This document shows positions 1 to 8,033 of a DNA stretch of 64,000 nt, piece after piece; the stretch's first letter is position 1, and the number at the start of each line of letters is the position of its first letter. The DNA is from Macrococcoides epidermidis (lineage in GTDB: Bacteria > Bacillota > Bacilli > Staphylococcales > Staphylococcaceae), in assembly GCF_042659445.1 (NCBI RefSeq), contig NZ_JBHSSR010000005.1; one strand, 5' to 3'. The notes below the pieces were generated by a model. It saw nothing but the letters and a program-made list of their open reading frames with translations, did no database searches and was not told the DNA's origin. The position numbers and the translations under genes were made by a program.

Positions 1-27
1 TTTATATATTTAATCATATGTTTATAT

Positions 28-60
28 GAGTGGGCGAAATAATAACTATTTCGCCCACTC
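28..60. repeat. Perfect 13-bp hairpin, intergenic
   Basis: A perfect inverted repeat (arms 28-40 and 48-60, 7-nt loop) begins GAGTGGGCGAAAT. It has no run of T on either side, so it is not an obvious intrinsic terminator. It resembles the second hairpin at 90-122 and recalls the GAGTGGGAC-type intergenic hairpins of staphylococci. Its function is unknown. Confidence 0.6.
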
Positions 61-82
61 GGCATATAAATTTTACAAAAAA

Positions 83-122
83 GTATATCGAGTGGTCGAA
101 TTGTGCCATAATTCGACTACTC
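83..122 (-). terminator. Terminator of the NERD-domain gene
   Basis: Arms 90-102 and 110-122 pair over 13 bp with one G-U pair and a 7-nt loop. Read on the minus strand, the stem is followed a few bases later by a run of six T (83-88). It lies just past the stop codon of the minus-strand gene, so it probably ends that transcript. Confidence 0.65.
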
Positions 123-133
123 AGTCGCACATA

Positions 134-1027
134 CTAATTTTTCTTTATATATTTCGCTCCTTTAGTGCTCCCAATTTTCTCACAATATTGATGTAAATAT
201 CTCTTCAATGTCGTAGCATTCACACCAGTATATTTCTCAAGCTCTTTTCTCGTAAAACTGCCATTTTTAAATAAACTAATATCTTCTATAGCTTCAACGA
301 TATAATCTTTTTTACCTATCTCAAAACCACAAATACATTGCATTGTTCGTTGAGACTTTTCTTCAAACATCCCAATAGCACCACAGCTAATGCATTTAAT
401 CCCTTTTTCTATATAATCGTAATCATAAAAGTGAACTCGGTTGTAATCTTTATCTACATGATGTTCAACTAATAAGAGCCCCAATTTCATATCTTCATTA
501 TGAGAAACAAGTGTTTTCAAATATGTTATTACTTCAGTCATTTGACTAAAAAGTACAATATGCTCATTTCCATTGTAACCTTTTAACTTAAATTCAGGAT
601 TCACAAATAAAATTCGGCTATTAACTTTGTACTGAAAATGATTCATCTTTATAAATTGTTCTAACTTACGGTGCGCTCGATCTAGTTGACTGAGCAGCCC
701 TTGATGTACATAACCTTGTTCACTAATAAAGTTCCCATTATCAAAACGATATAATCCTGAATAATTTTTAATATCAATATGTATAACCGTATCATTTGCT
801 ATAAATAAAAAATCATATTGAGCTGTGCCAAACATATCTAGCGTTAAATCCCATATGCGTACTAATTGCTCAAAACCTTTTATATGCTCAAAAAAAGCAT
901 ATTCTCCTTCAAATCCCTTTAAATAATTTCTTAAGTTTTGATAATCCAGGTCTTCCAGAATAACTCGTCCATTTATTTTACATAAATATTGATAGTAAAA
1001 GTTTCGATGATGCCGTTTGAGTAGCAT
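134..1027 (-). CDS. NERD-domain protein with zinc ribbon and winged-helix C-terminus
   Basis: This is a nuclease-related-domain (NERD) protein of about 297 aa. The NERD core carries the pattern expected of the fold: GE near residue 42, YDF near 73 and HIDIKNYSG near 83-91, with the acidic and lysine residues of PD-(D/E)XK-like nucleases. A small zinc ribbon (CISC...CIC) follows near 212-233, then a predicted helix-turn-helix at the C-terminus. The start was set at the ATG at 1027 because GGAGG lies five bases upstream. A longer frame from 1039 has no ribosome binding site. NERD proteins are thought to act on nucleic acids, but the substrate here is unknown. The gene stands alone, 15 bases downstream of pdxR on the same strand. 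Confidence 0.8.
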   Translation of the reverse strand: MLLKRHHRNFYYQYLCKINGRVILEDLDYQNLRNYLKGFEGEYAFFEHIKGFEQLVRIWDLTLDMFGTAQYDFLFIANDTVIHIDIKNYSGLYRFDNGNFISEQGYVHQGLLSQLDRAHRKLEQFIKMNHFQYKVNSRILFVNPEFKLKGYNGNEHIVLFSQMTEVITYLKTLVSHNEDMKLGLLLVEHHVDKDYNRVHFYDYDYIEKGIKCISCGAIGMFEEKSQRTMQCICGFEIGKKDYIVEAIEDISLFKNGSFTRKELEKYTGVNATTLKRYLHQYCEKIGSTKGAKYIKKN

Positions 1028-1042
1028 TTGAGCCTCCATAAA

Positions 1043-2380
1043 TTATTGCAATAACCGCTTAATAATTGTTTCTATTTTATCATCCTCAAAACTTCCAAAT
1101 CCAATAATATATTGATTGCTATAACGTGTATTCTGCCCTTCATAATAATCTTGAATGGTATTTATTTCAATATCACGTGTATTTAATTTCTCTTTCGTTT
1201 CAAATACAAAGTGCATACCAGCATCACTTCCATATATTTCGAAATTATTAAAATGTTCATCAATCAAATCCAATGTAAGTTCTAATTTCTTCTTATATAT
1301 TTTACGCATACGATTAATATTGCGCTCAAACTCACCATCTCTTAAAAAAGATGTAATCATAAACTGTATATGTTTAGGAACAGTATTGTTAGGTTTATTT
1401 TCTAGGGTAAAATATTTCTCCAATAACAACTTCGGTAACACCATATAAGCCACACGAATACTAGGAAAAATCGACTTTGAAAACGTGCTCATATAAATAA
1501 CTTTGTCATTTGCACTCATGCCTTGTAAAGCTTTCAAAGGTCTTCCTTTATATCTGAATTCACTATCGTAATCATCCTCAATAATAAATCTCTCACCATT
1601 ATCTGCCCATTTTAATAACTCGATGCGGCGCTTCGCGCTGAGCACAATGCCTGTTGGAAATTGGTGACTGGGCGTGACATGAACGACGCTAGCACTATTT
1701 CCTAAAGTACTTGCGATAATACCATCTTCATCAACATTTACATTAATATAATCACGTTCCTCATATTTTAAGACTTTCTTGATCAAAGGATATCCTGGAT
1801 TTTCAATGTAATACTTTCGCGCTCCTAGAATTCTAGTCAATAAAGTAAACAGTTGTTCAGTAGAGCTGCCAACGATAATTTGTTCATTATTACAATTGAC
1901 CCCGCGAGAATGATATAAATATCTTCGAATTTCGTTTCTTAACGATAACTCTCCTTGTACATCCCCTCGTTCAAGTAATTCAATTTGTTCTTCTTCAAAT
2001 GCATCACGCGCATATTTTCGAAACTTCTGGAATGGAAATGATTTAATGTGACTGTCTTCAATTTTAAATGAAATCTTTTTACTAGAATCTATATTCTCCT
2101 TCAGTTCCACCGTCTCTCGGGGTATCGTATGAATCGTCTGAATATCTTCAACAAAAAATCCGACTTTAGGTTTCGAATATATATAGCCTTCATCTAAAAG
2201 CTGTTGATATGCAATTTCTACTGTTGTTAAACTTAAGTTTAAATGACTGCTTAGTTTTCTTTTAGAAGGTAACTTCTCATTAAACTGTAGTTTACCTCCT
2301 AATATATCTTCCTTTATAAATTGATAAAGCTGTGTATATAAAAATTCCTTCTCCTCAAAGCGATATGTGAGCATCTCCAT
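1043..2380 (-). CDS. pdxR: PdxR, MocR/GntR-type regulator of vitamin B6 synthesis
   Basis: This is a 445-aa fusion of an N-terminal GntR winged helix (about residues 10-75, with LPSKRKLSSHL) to a class-I aminotransferase-like domain. That domain includes the PLP-lysine motif SKSIFPSIR. MocR proteins of this kind sense pyridoxal phosphate and control its synthesis. The gene is divergent from pdxST, the standard arrangement for PdxR, which supports the assignment. The ATG at 2380 was chosen because AAGGGG lies nine bases upstream. A frame starting at 2434 would run into the probable operator. It likely activates pdxST when PLP is low and represses itself, as known for the family. Confidence 0.88.
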   Translation of the reverse strand: MEMLTYRFEEKEFLYTQLYQFIKEDILGGKLQFNEKLPSKRKLSSHLNLSLTTVEIAYQQLLDEGYIYSKPKVGFFVEDIQTIHTIPRETVELKENIDSSKKISFKIEDSHIKSFPFQKFRKYARDAFEEEQIELLERGDVQGELSLRNEIRRYLYHSRGVNCNNEQIIVGSSTEQLFTLLTRILGARKYYIENPGYPLIKKVLKYEERDYINVNVDEDGIIASTLGNSASVVHVTPSHQFPTGIVLSAKRRIELLKWADNGERFIIEDDYDSEFRYKGRPLKALQGMSANDKVIYMSTFSKSIFPSIRVAYMVLPKLLLEKYFTLENKPNNTVPKHIQFMITSFLRDGEFERNINRMRKIYKKKLELTLDLIDEHFNNFEIYGSDAGMHFVFETKEKLNTRDIEINTIQDYYEGQNTRYSNQYIIGFGSFEDDKIETIIKRLLQ

Positions 2381-2410
2381 ATAAACTGACCCCTTAAATA
2401 TATTCAAAAC

Positions 2411-2429
2411 TGGTACTTTTATAATACCA
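2411..2429. promoter_or_regulatory. Candidate PdxR operator between pdxR and pdxS
   Basis: TGGTA and TACCA form a perfect inverted repeat separated by nine bases. A TATAAT (2420-2425, plus strand) overlaps the right arm. MocR regulators often recognise ATACCA-like boxes in the gap between their own gene and the target. The assignment to PdxR is inferred from position and sequence. Confidence 0.55.
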
Positions 2430-2487
2430 AACATTACGTTACATTAGTCTATGTAAACAAAAATTCAGACTATTTAGAGGTGTAAAG

Positions 2488-3375
2488 ATGAGTAAAATTG
2501 TAGGATCAGATAAAGTTAAACGTGGTATGGCAGAAATGCAAAAAGGTGGCGTTATTATGGATGTTGTTAACGCTGAACAAGCTAAAATTGCTGAAGCTGC
2601 TGGAGCAGTAGCTGTAATGGCATTAGAGCGTGTACCAAGTGACATTCGTGCAGCAGGTGGCGTAGCACGTATGGCTGACCCACGTATCGTTGAAGAAGTA
2701 ATGAATGCAGTATCTATTCCTGTTATGGCAAAAGGCCGTATCGGTCATATTACTGAAGCACGTGTATTAGAAGCTATGGGTGTTGACTATATCGATGAAT
2801 CAGAAGTATTAACACCAGCTGATGAAGAGTTCCACTTAAAGAAAGATGAATTTACAGTACCTTTCGTTTGCGGATGCCGTGATTTAGGAGAAGCAGCCCG
2901 TCGTATTGGTGAAGGTGCAGCGATGTTACGTACGAAAGGTGAGCCTGGTACAGGAAATATCGTTGAAGCTGTGCGTCACTTACGTAAAGTAAATGCACAA
3001 GTGCGTAAATTATCTGTTATGAATGATGATGAAATTATGACAGAAGCAAAACTTTTAGGTGCACCTTATGAAGTATTAAAAGAAATTAAAGCTTTAGGTA
3101 AGTTACCAGTTGTAAACTTTGCTGCAGGTGGTGTTGCTACACCAGCGGATGCAGCTTTAATGATGGAATTAGGAGCTGACGGTGTATTCGTAGGTTCTGG
3201 TATCTTCAAATCAGAATCACCTGAAAAATTTGCGAAAGCAATCGTTCAAGCGACTACGCATTATCAAGACTATAAATTAATCGGTGAACTTTCTAAAGAG
3301 TTAGGTGCAGCGATGAAAGGTTTAGATATTAATAAACTTTCTTTAGAAGAAAGAATGCAGGAACGTGGCTGGTAA
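2488..3375 (+). CDS. pdxS: Pyridoxal 5'-phosphate synthase, synthase subunit PdxS
   Basis: PdxS makes pyridoxal 5'-phosphate from ribose 5-phosphate, glyceraldehyde 3-phosphate and ammonia supplied by PdxT. The 295-aa length is typical. The sequence shows the conserved MADP, IDESEVLTPAD and RTKGEPGTGN segments and the phosphate-binding GGVATPADAALMMELG and GVFVGSGIF loops. The start ATG follows GAGGTG. The gene is the first of a two-gene operon with pdxT, which begins one base after the stop. Expression is probably controlled by the divergent PdxR. Confidence 0.97.
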   Translation: MSKIVGSDKVKRGMAEMQKGGVIMDVVNAEQAKIAEAAGAVAVMALERVPSDIRAAGGVARMADPRIVEEVMNAVSIPVMAKGRIGHITEARVLEAMGVDYIDESEVLTPADEEFHLKKDEFTVPFVCGCRDLGEAARRIGEGAAMLRTKGEPGTGNIVEAVRHLRKVNAQVRKLSVMNDDEIMTEAKLLGAPYEVLKEIKALGKLPVVNFAAGGVATPADAALMMELGADGVFVGSGIFKSESPEKFAKAIVQATTHYQDYKLIGELSKELGAAMKGLDINKLSLEERMQERGW

Positions 3376-3376
3376 G

Positions 3377-3937
3377 ATGAAGATTGGTGTATTAGCACTG
3401 CAAGGTGCTGTAAGAGAGCATATTCATCATATTGAACTGGCAGGTCACACAGGGGTGCCTGTAAAGCGTGTAGAACAACTAGAGGATATCGATGGATTAG
3501 TATTGCCCGGGGGAGAGTCGACAACGATGCGTCGTCTGATGGATCTCTATGGCTTTACTGAAACGTTACGCCAAAGTGAATTACCGATGTATGGTACATG
3601 TGCTGGTTTAATCTTACTTGCAAATGATATCGTCGGATATGATGAAGGTCATCTAAAGAAGATGGACATCACTGTTGAACGTAATTCATTTGGACGACAA
3701 GTCGATAGCTTTGAAGCCGATCTAGACGTTAAGGGCATTGAAGAACAAGTCAATGCAGTCTTTATCCGTGCGCCACATATTGTATCAGTTGGACCGGAAG
3801 TGGAAGTATTAAGTTCAGTAGAAGATAAGATGGTAGCAGTTAAACAAGGAAAATATCTCGGTATATCATTCCATCCGGAACTTACTGAAGACTTTAAGAT
3901 TATGAAATATTTTATAGAAGAAATGGTTCAATCATAA
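3377..3937 (+). CDS. pdxT: Pyridoxal 5'-phosphate synthase, glutaminase subunit PdxT
   Basis: This is the class-I-like glutamine amidotransferase of the PLP synthase (186 aa), which delivers ammonia to PdxS. The nucleophile is in YGTCAGL, the oxyanion motif is LPGGESTT, and the His/Glu pair is in SFHPEL. The ATG at 3377 was preferred to an in-frame GTG at 3365 because family members begin MKIGVLALQG. Translation is probably coupled to pdxS. A strong terminator follows at once. Confidence 0.96.
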   Translation: MKIGVLALQGAVREHIHHIELAGHTGVPVKRVEQLEDIDGLVLPGGESTTMRRLMDLYGFTETLRQSELPMYGTCAGLILLANDIVGYDEGHLKKMDITVERNSFGRQVDSFEADLDVKGIEEQVNAVFIRAPHIVSVGPEVEVLSSVEDKMVAVKQGKYLGISFHPELTEDFKIMKYFIEEMVQS

Positions 3938-3967
3938 ACTCCAGTGCACACTGGAGTTTTTTCTTTT
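3936..3967 (+). terminator. Rho-independent terminator after pdxST
   Basis: The stem AAACTCCAGTG/CACTGGAGTTT (arms 3936-3946 and 3949-3959) is followed by a T-rich tail. Confidence 0.9.
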
Positions 3968-3993
3968 AGAAATTATTTAATGCGTGCTATAAT
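3965..3993 (+). promoter_or_regulatory. Promoter of the nitroreductase gene
   Basis: A perfect -10 TATAAT (3988-3993) lies 17 bases from a weak -35 TTTAGA (3965-3970), about 40 bases before the gene start. Confidence 0.6.
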
Positions 3994-4031
3994 CTATCAG
4001 TACAAAATAAGTGATAAAGGAGTATTTATCA

Positions 4032-4697
4032 ATGAAAGGGTTAACATTAAAAGAAGCAATTGAATCACGTCATTCTATTAAAGAATTCGATCCCGAAGTA
4101 AAAATTCCACAAGAAACGATGGAAGAGATGATTGCACTTGCTACTAAAGCACCATCATCTATCAACTTGCAGCCGTGGCGTTTTGTCATTATTGAGGCGG
4201 ATGAAGCGAAAGAAGCGATTCGAGATCATGTGCAATTTAATACACGTCAACTTGATACAAGTGCTGCGTTTGTCCTTGTACTTTCAGATAACAATCATGT
4301 GAACGACCTGGATAGAATAATGCAGAAGAATGTTTCAAAAGGTTATATGAATCAAATTGTAAAAACTGAAAATACACAAATCATGCAGCAGTTAATTGAT
4401 AAAGCGCCTAAAGAATTAATGTATGCGCAAGGGATGATGGATGCTGCAATGGCAGCGATGCAGTTTATGCTGATTGCGAAAGATTATGGTTATGACACGA
4501 ATCCTATCGGAGGATTTGAGCGTCTGGAAGTACTGGATGCCTTAAATATTGATAGTGAACGTTATGCGCCAGTAATGTGTATTGCAATAGGTAAAGGTAT
4601 AAAAGAACATTATCCATCGAGCAGACATGATGTTTCAGAAATAATGTCATATAATATTTCTGAAACAGGTGTTATTGGTAAGAAAAAAGGATTCTAA
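4032..4697 (+). CDS. Nitroreductase-family FMN oxidoreductase
   Basis: This 221-aa protein belongs to the FMN-dependent nitroreductase family. The N-terminal SRHSIKEFDP and the APSSINLQPWRF segment bind FMN and mark the family, and a later GGFE segment fits the same fold. It resembles the YdgI/YodC group, which reduces nitro compounds or quinones with NAD(P)H. The native substrate cannot be told from sequence. The ATG at 4032 has AAAGGAG nine bases upstream, whereas a GTG at 4011 has none. The gene is monocistronic, with its own promoter and a terminator shared with the convergent nupC gene. Confidence 0.85.
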   Translation: MKGLTLKEAIESRHSIKEFDPEVKIPQETMEEMIALATKAPSSINLQPWRFVIIEADEAKEAIRDHVQFNTRQLDTSAAFVLVLSDNNHVNDLDRIMQKNVSKGYMNQIVKTENTQIMQQLIDKAPKELMYAQGMMDAAMAAMQFMLIAKDYGYDTNPIGGFERLEVLDALNIDSERYAPVMCIAIGKGIKEHYPSSRHDVSEIMSYNISETGVIGKKKGF

Positions 4698-4701
4698 CAA
4701 A

Positions 4702-4736
4702 AAAAGCTCAATCTGAAAATTTCAGATTGAGCTTTA
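4702..4736. terminator. Bidirectional terminator between nitroreductase and nupC
   Basis: A long near-perfect stem (4702-4718 and 4720-4735) flanked by A and T runs lies between two convergent genes and can serve both. Confidence 0.9.
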
Positions 4737-4740
4737 ACTA

Positions 4741-5970
4741 TTATAAGAAGAATCCAGCGATTGTTGCTGAGATGAATGATACAAGTGTTGCACCATATAA
4801 TAATTTTAAACCGAAACGAGCAACGACATCACCTTGTTCATTGTTCAATGATTTGATTGCTCCTGCAATAATACCGATAGAAGAGAAGTTCGCAAATGAT
4901 ACTAAGAATACTGATACGATACCAATTGCACGTTCTGATAATTCGCCGGTATTACCTTTAACGATTGACTGAACGTCTAACATAGCAACAAACTCATTCG
5001 ATACAAGTTTCGTCGCCATAATCGATCCTGCTCGCACTGCATCATCCCAAGCAATACCTGTTAAGAATGCAAGTGGTGCAAACACATAACCTAGAATAGT
5101 CTGGAAGTTGACGTCACCAGGTGTAAATGCATCAACGATACCATTAAGCATCGCGATTAAAGCGATATATCCGATTAACATTGCAGCAACAATTACCGCA
5201 ACCTTAAATCCATCTAAAATATATTCTCCTAACATTTCAAAGAATGATTGTTTCTTTTCATCCGTATTTGTCCCCATAATTACAGCATTTTCTTCTTCTG
5301 CTGAAACAACGTAAGGGTTAATGATTGAAGCAATGATAAAACCGCCAAATAAGTTTAAGATAATAGCTGTTACGACATATTTAGGTTCAATCATCGTAAA
5401 ATATGCCCCGACGATAGATAGTGATACCGTACTCATTGCTGAAGCAGTCAACGTATATAAACGGTGCTTTGGAATAAAAGGTAATTGTTTCTTAATAGAA
5501 ATGAATACTTCTGATTGACCTAAAATTGCTGCAGCTACTGCATTAAATGATTCTAATTTCCCCATACCGTTTACTTTAGAAATCAACCACCCTAAATATT
5601 TAATAATGAATGGTAAGATTTTTAAGTATTGTAAGATTCCGATTAAAGCTGAAATAAATGTGATCGGTAATAATACATCCATAAAGAAAGTTGAAGCAGC
5701 AGGTACTTTACCGACAGCTGGATTTTCCAGACCACCAAATACGAAGTTGACACCTTGTTCTGCATAGCCTAGTAAATAACCAAAACCAGTAGCTAATGCT
5801 TCTACTAATTTGATTCCACCTGAAGTTTTAAGTAAAAGAAAAGCAAGTAGAAACTGAATGGCCATCATGATACCGATATATTGCCAACGCACACTCTTTT
5901 TATCTGAACTCATAACCCACGCAAGTAACAAGAAGACAACAAGACCGACGATACCGATAATATAATTCAT
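4741..5970 (-). CDS. nupC: Concentrative nucleoside transporter, NupC family
   Basis: This is a 409-aa integral membrane protein of the CNT (NupC) family that imports nucleosides by cation symport. It has an N-terminal hydrophobic helix, the conserved GQSEVF motif near the middle, a gate-like segment, and a C-terminal SFANFSSIGII segment. All match bacterial NupC in length and order. AAAGGAGAG lies just before the ATG at 5970. The gene stands alone and is divergent from the ctsR operon. A cre-like site and a plausible promoter lie upstream, suggesting catabolite control. That control is inferred. Confidence 0.92.
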   Translation of the reverse strand: MNYIIGIVGLVVFLLLAWVMSSDKKSVRWQYIGIMMAIQFLLAFLLLKTSGGIKLVEALATGFGYLLGYAEQGVNFVFGGLENPAVGKVPAASTFFMDVLLPITFISALIGILQYLKILPFIIKYLGWLISKVNGMGKLESFNAVAAAILGQSEVFISIKKQLPFIPKHRLYTLTASAMSTVSLSIVGAYFTMIEPKYVVTAIILNLFGGFIIASIINPYVVSAEEENAVIMGTNTDEKKQSFFEMLGEYILDGFKVAVIVAAMLIGYIALIAMLNGIVDAFTPGDVNFQTILGYVFAPLAFLTGIAWDDAVRAGSIMATKLVSNEFVAMLDVQSIVKGNTGELSERAIGIVSVFLVSFANFSSIGIIAGAIKSLNNEQGDVVARFGLKLLYGATLVSFISATIAGFFL

Positions 5971-5994
5971 GAAATCTCTCCTTTAGTCATATTT

Positions 5995-6040
5995 TTTATA
6001 CTATAGATATCATACTACACAACGAATGAAAGCGCTAAAC
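5995..6040 (-). promoter_or_regulatory. nupC promoter with cre-like site
   Basis: On the minus strand, -35 TTGTGT (6022-6017) and -10 TATAAA (6000-5995) are 16 bases apart. TGAAAGCGCTAAAC (6027-6040) just upstream resembles a CcpA cre site but departs from the consensus at its 3' end. Confidence 0.45.
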
Positions 6041-6094
6041 AATTTTTCAACTTATTATGAAAATTTGTTCATCAAAAAAGGTCAAACAAATTAT

Positions 6095-6142
6095 TTGATT
6101 AACAAAGTAGGATTAAATATAATTAAGTCAAAGAAGGTCAAA
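6095..6142 (+). promoter_or_regulatory. ctsR operon promoter and CtsR operator
   Basis: The -35 TTGATT (6095-6100) and -10 TATAAT (6118-6123) have a 17-base spacer. Directly downstream, AGTCAAA-GAA-GGTCAAA (6126-6142) matches the CtsR heptad direct-repeat consensus exactly. An isolated GGTCAAA half site lies at 6080-6086. This is heat-shock autoregulation by CtsR. Confidence 0.93.
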
Positions 6143-6155
6143 GGTGGGTGATGTC

Positions 6156-6617
6156 ATGCACAATATGTCAGATATAATTGAACAATATTTAAAACAGTTA
6201 CTCGAAGAAGCGCAGGATGATGTTGTCGTAATTAAACGTGCACATATTGCTGAAAAGTTTGATTGCGTTCCATCACAGTTGAACTATGTCATTAAAACGC
6301 GCTTTACGAATGAACACGGCTATCAGATTGAAAGTAAACGTGGTGGCGGAGGATATATTCGTATCACAAAGATTGAATCAAATAATAAGGCGGCATTTAT
6401 TGAGCATTTAATGGAATTAACGGGTAAACAGATTTCACAACAAAATGCAGAACGTATTATAGAAGGTTTACACCAAAATGAATTGATTAATGAGCGCGAG
6501 AAAAAGATTATACTTGGTACGATTCATCGTGATGTTTTAATGGTAGATGTACCTTATCGTGATTATATACGCGCTAACATTTTACAAAATGTGCTGAATA
6601 TCATTCATTATAACTAA
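6156..6617 (+). CDS. ctsR: CtsR, transcriptional repressor of class III heat-shock genes
   Basis: CtsR represses clp genes and its own operon and is inactivated by heat and by the McsA/McsB system. The 153-aa protein has the winged-helix DNA-binding half with SQLNYVIKTRF and the glycine-rich wing KRGGGGYIRI, followed by the C-terminal dimer domain. The ATG at 6156 gives the family N-terminus MHNMSDIIEQY and follows AAAGGTGG. An upstream GTG at 6144 would overlap the operator. It is the first gene of ctsR-mcsA-mcsB-clpC. Confidence 0.97.
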   Translation: MHNMSDIIEQYLKQLLEEAQDDVVVIKRAHIAEKFDCVPSQLNYVIKTRFTNEHGYQIESKRGGGGYIRITKIESNNKAAFIEHLMELTGKQISQQNAERIIEGLHQNELINEREKKIILGTIHRDVLMVDVPYRDYIRANILQNVLNIIHYN

Positions 6618-6628
6618 GGAGAGATTGT

Positions 6629-7021
6629 ATGCCATACGAAGAAGAATTTTCAATGAATCAGTTACTCAAACACTTGTTAAATAGTGGTGAGTTTCAAGCA
6701 GCCCATACACCTAACAAGTGTCCAAATTGTGGACTGACTTTAAGAGAAGCATTACACATCGGCAAATTTGGTTGTCATGAATGTTATAACACTTTTAGTG
6801 ATTATGTACCGCAAGTTATTGAACGTGTGCAAGCCGGTAATTTACAGCATATTGGTGTAACACCACATAAATCACAAGAAAAGATTGCACTGAAGAAAAA
6901 GATAGAAGCACTGGAAGAGAAATTACAAACATTAGTAGAAAAACAAGCGTTTGAAGAAGCGGTTGATGTGCGTGATGAAATTCGTGCACTTAAGGAAGGT
7001 GGAGATACACATGCTGAATAA
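6629..7021 (+). CDS. mcsA: McsA, activator of the McsB arginine kinase, N-terminally short
   Basis: McsA binds and activates McsB and contributes to CtsR release. This copy is 130 aa, against roughly 180 in staphylococci and bacilli. It keeps one zinc pair set (C31, C34, C49, C52) and a C-terminal coiled UVR segment (about 90-125, FEEAVDVRDEIRALK). The N-terminal CxxC...CxxC zinc finger of the family is absent. The start is firm, since AAGGAGAG precedes it and the ctsR stop is only 11 bases away, so the short form is not a mis-called start. It overlaps mcsB by 11 bases. Confidence 0.93.
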   Translation: MPYEEEFSMNQLLKHLLNSGEFQAAHTPNKCPNCGLTLREALHIGKFGCHECYNTFSDYVPQVIERVQAGNLQHIGVTPHKSQEKIALKKKIEALEEKLQTLVEKQAFEEAVDVRDEIRALKEGGDTHAE

Positions 7022-8021
7022 ACATCTTCAGAATATATTAAGTGACTGGATGCAGACAGCTGATGAACCTGCCGTTATCTTAAGTTCACGTATCAGACTC
7101 GCACGTAATCTGGAAAATTTCGTTCATCCGATGATGTTTGCTGAAGATACTGCTGATAAAGTAATTGAAGAAGTATCGAATGTATTAACGGAGGATTACG
7201 AACTAATAAAGATGGCTGAAACACCGATGAAAGAGCGCCAAATGCTGGTTGTTAAACATTTGATCAGCAAAGAATTGATGGATACGAAACACGGTGCAGT
7301 ATTAATCAATGAAGATGAATCAGAAAGTATCATGGTTAACGAAGAAGATCATATTCGTATACAAGTTTTAGGACATGATTTATCACTGCACCATTTATAT
7401 GAAAGAGCACGCACTATAGACAAAAAACTTGATGAAAAACTTATGATTTCTTATGATGAGCACTACGGTTATCTCACAACATGTCCAACAAATATTGGAA
7501 CAGGTTTACGCGCAAGTGTTATGCTACATCTGCCGGGGCTTTCTATAATGAAACGTATGTCGCGAATCGCACAAACGATTAATCGGTTTGGATTTACGAT
7601 TCGTGGTATTTATGGGGAAGGTACACAAGCTTTAGGACATGTGTATCAAGTGTCAAATCAGTTGACGCTCGGTAAATCAGAAGAAAGTATCATCGATGAT
7701 CTAACGCAGGTTGTTGAACAAATTATTGAAGAAGAAATCAATATGCGTAAGCGTATGAATAATTATGACCATGTCGATACAGTAGATAGAATCTACAGAA
7801 GCTTAGGGATACTCAAGTATAGTCATAAAATTTCTGTAGAAGAAGCGAGTCTTAGATTAAGTGAGATTAAACTGGGTATTGATATGGGCATCATAAAAGA
7901 TACACCATTTAGGTTTAATGAACTGATGGTTGCTATACAGGCACCATTTATTGATAAATTGTATCCAGAAAATAAACAAATAGATGAAAAAAGAGCACAA
8001 ATGCTACGAGAGCATTTGTAA
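7011..8021 (+). CDS. mcsB: McsB, protein arginine kinase
   Basis: McsB phosphorylates arginines on CtsR and on aggregated proteins, marking them for ClpCP. The 336-aa protein is a phosphagen-kinase-fold enzyme. Visible motifs are SSRIRLARNL near the N-terminus, the catalytic region around TTCPTNIGTGLRAS with the active-site cysteine, and the C-terminal phospho-Arg-binding domain. The ATG at 7011 follows GGTGGAG and gives the usual N-terminus. It overlaps the mcsA end and precedes clpC by 12 bases. Confidence 0.96.
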   Translation: MLNKHLQNILSDWMQTADEPAVILSSRIRLARNLENFVHPMMFAEDTADKVIEEVSNVLTEDYELIKMAETPMKERQMLVVKHLISKELMDTKHGAVLINEDESESIMVNEEDHIRIQVLGHDLSLHHLYERARTIDKKLDEKLMISYDEHYGYLTTCPTNIGTGLRASVMLHLPGLSIMKRMSRIAQTINRFGFTIRGIYGEGTQALGHVYQVSNQLTLGKSEESIIDDLTQVVEQIIEEEINMRKRMNNYDHVDTVDRIYRSLGILKYSHKISVEEASLRLSEIKLGIDMGIIKDTPFRFNELMVAIQAPFIDKLYPENKQIDEKRAQMLREHL

Positions 8022-8033
8022 GGAGGATAAAAT

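Noticed and set aside
1155..1448. 97-codon plus-strand frame opposite pdxR
   Set aside because: It lies inside the aminotransferase-like domain coding region, without a ribosome binding site or recognisable motif.
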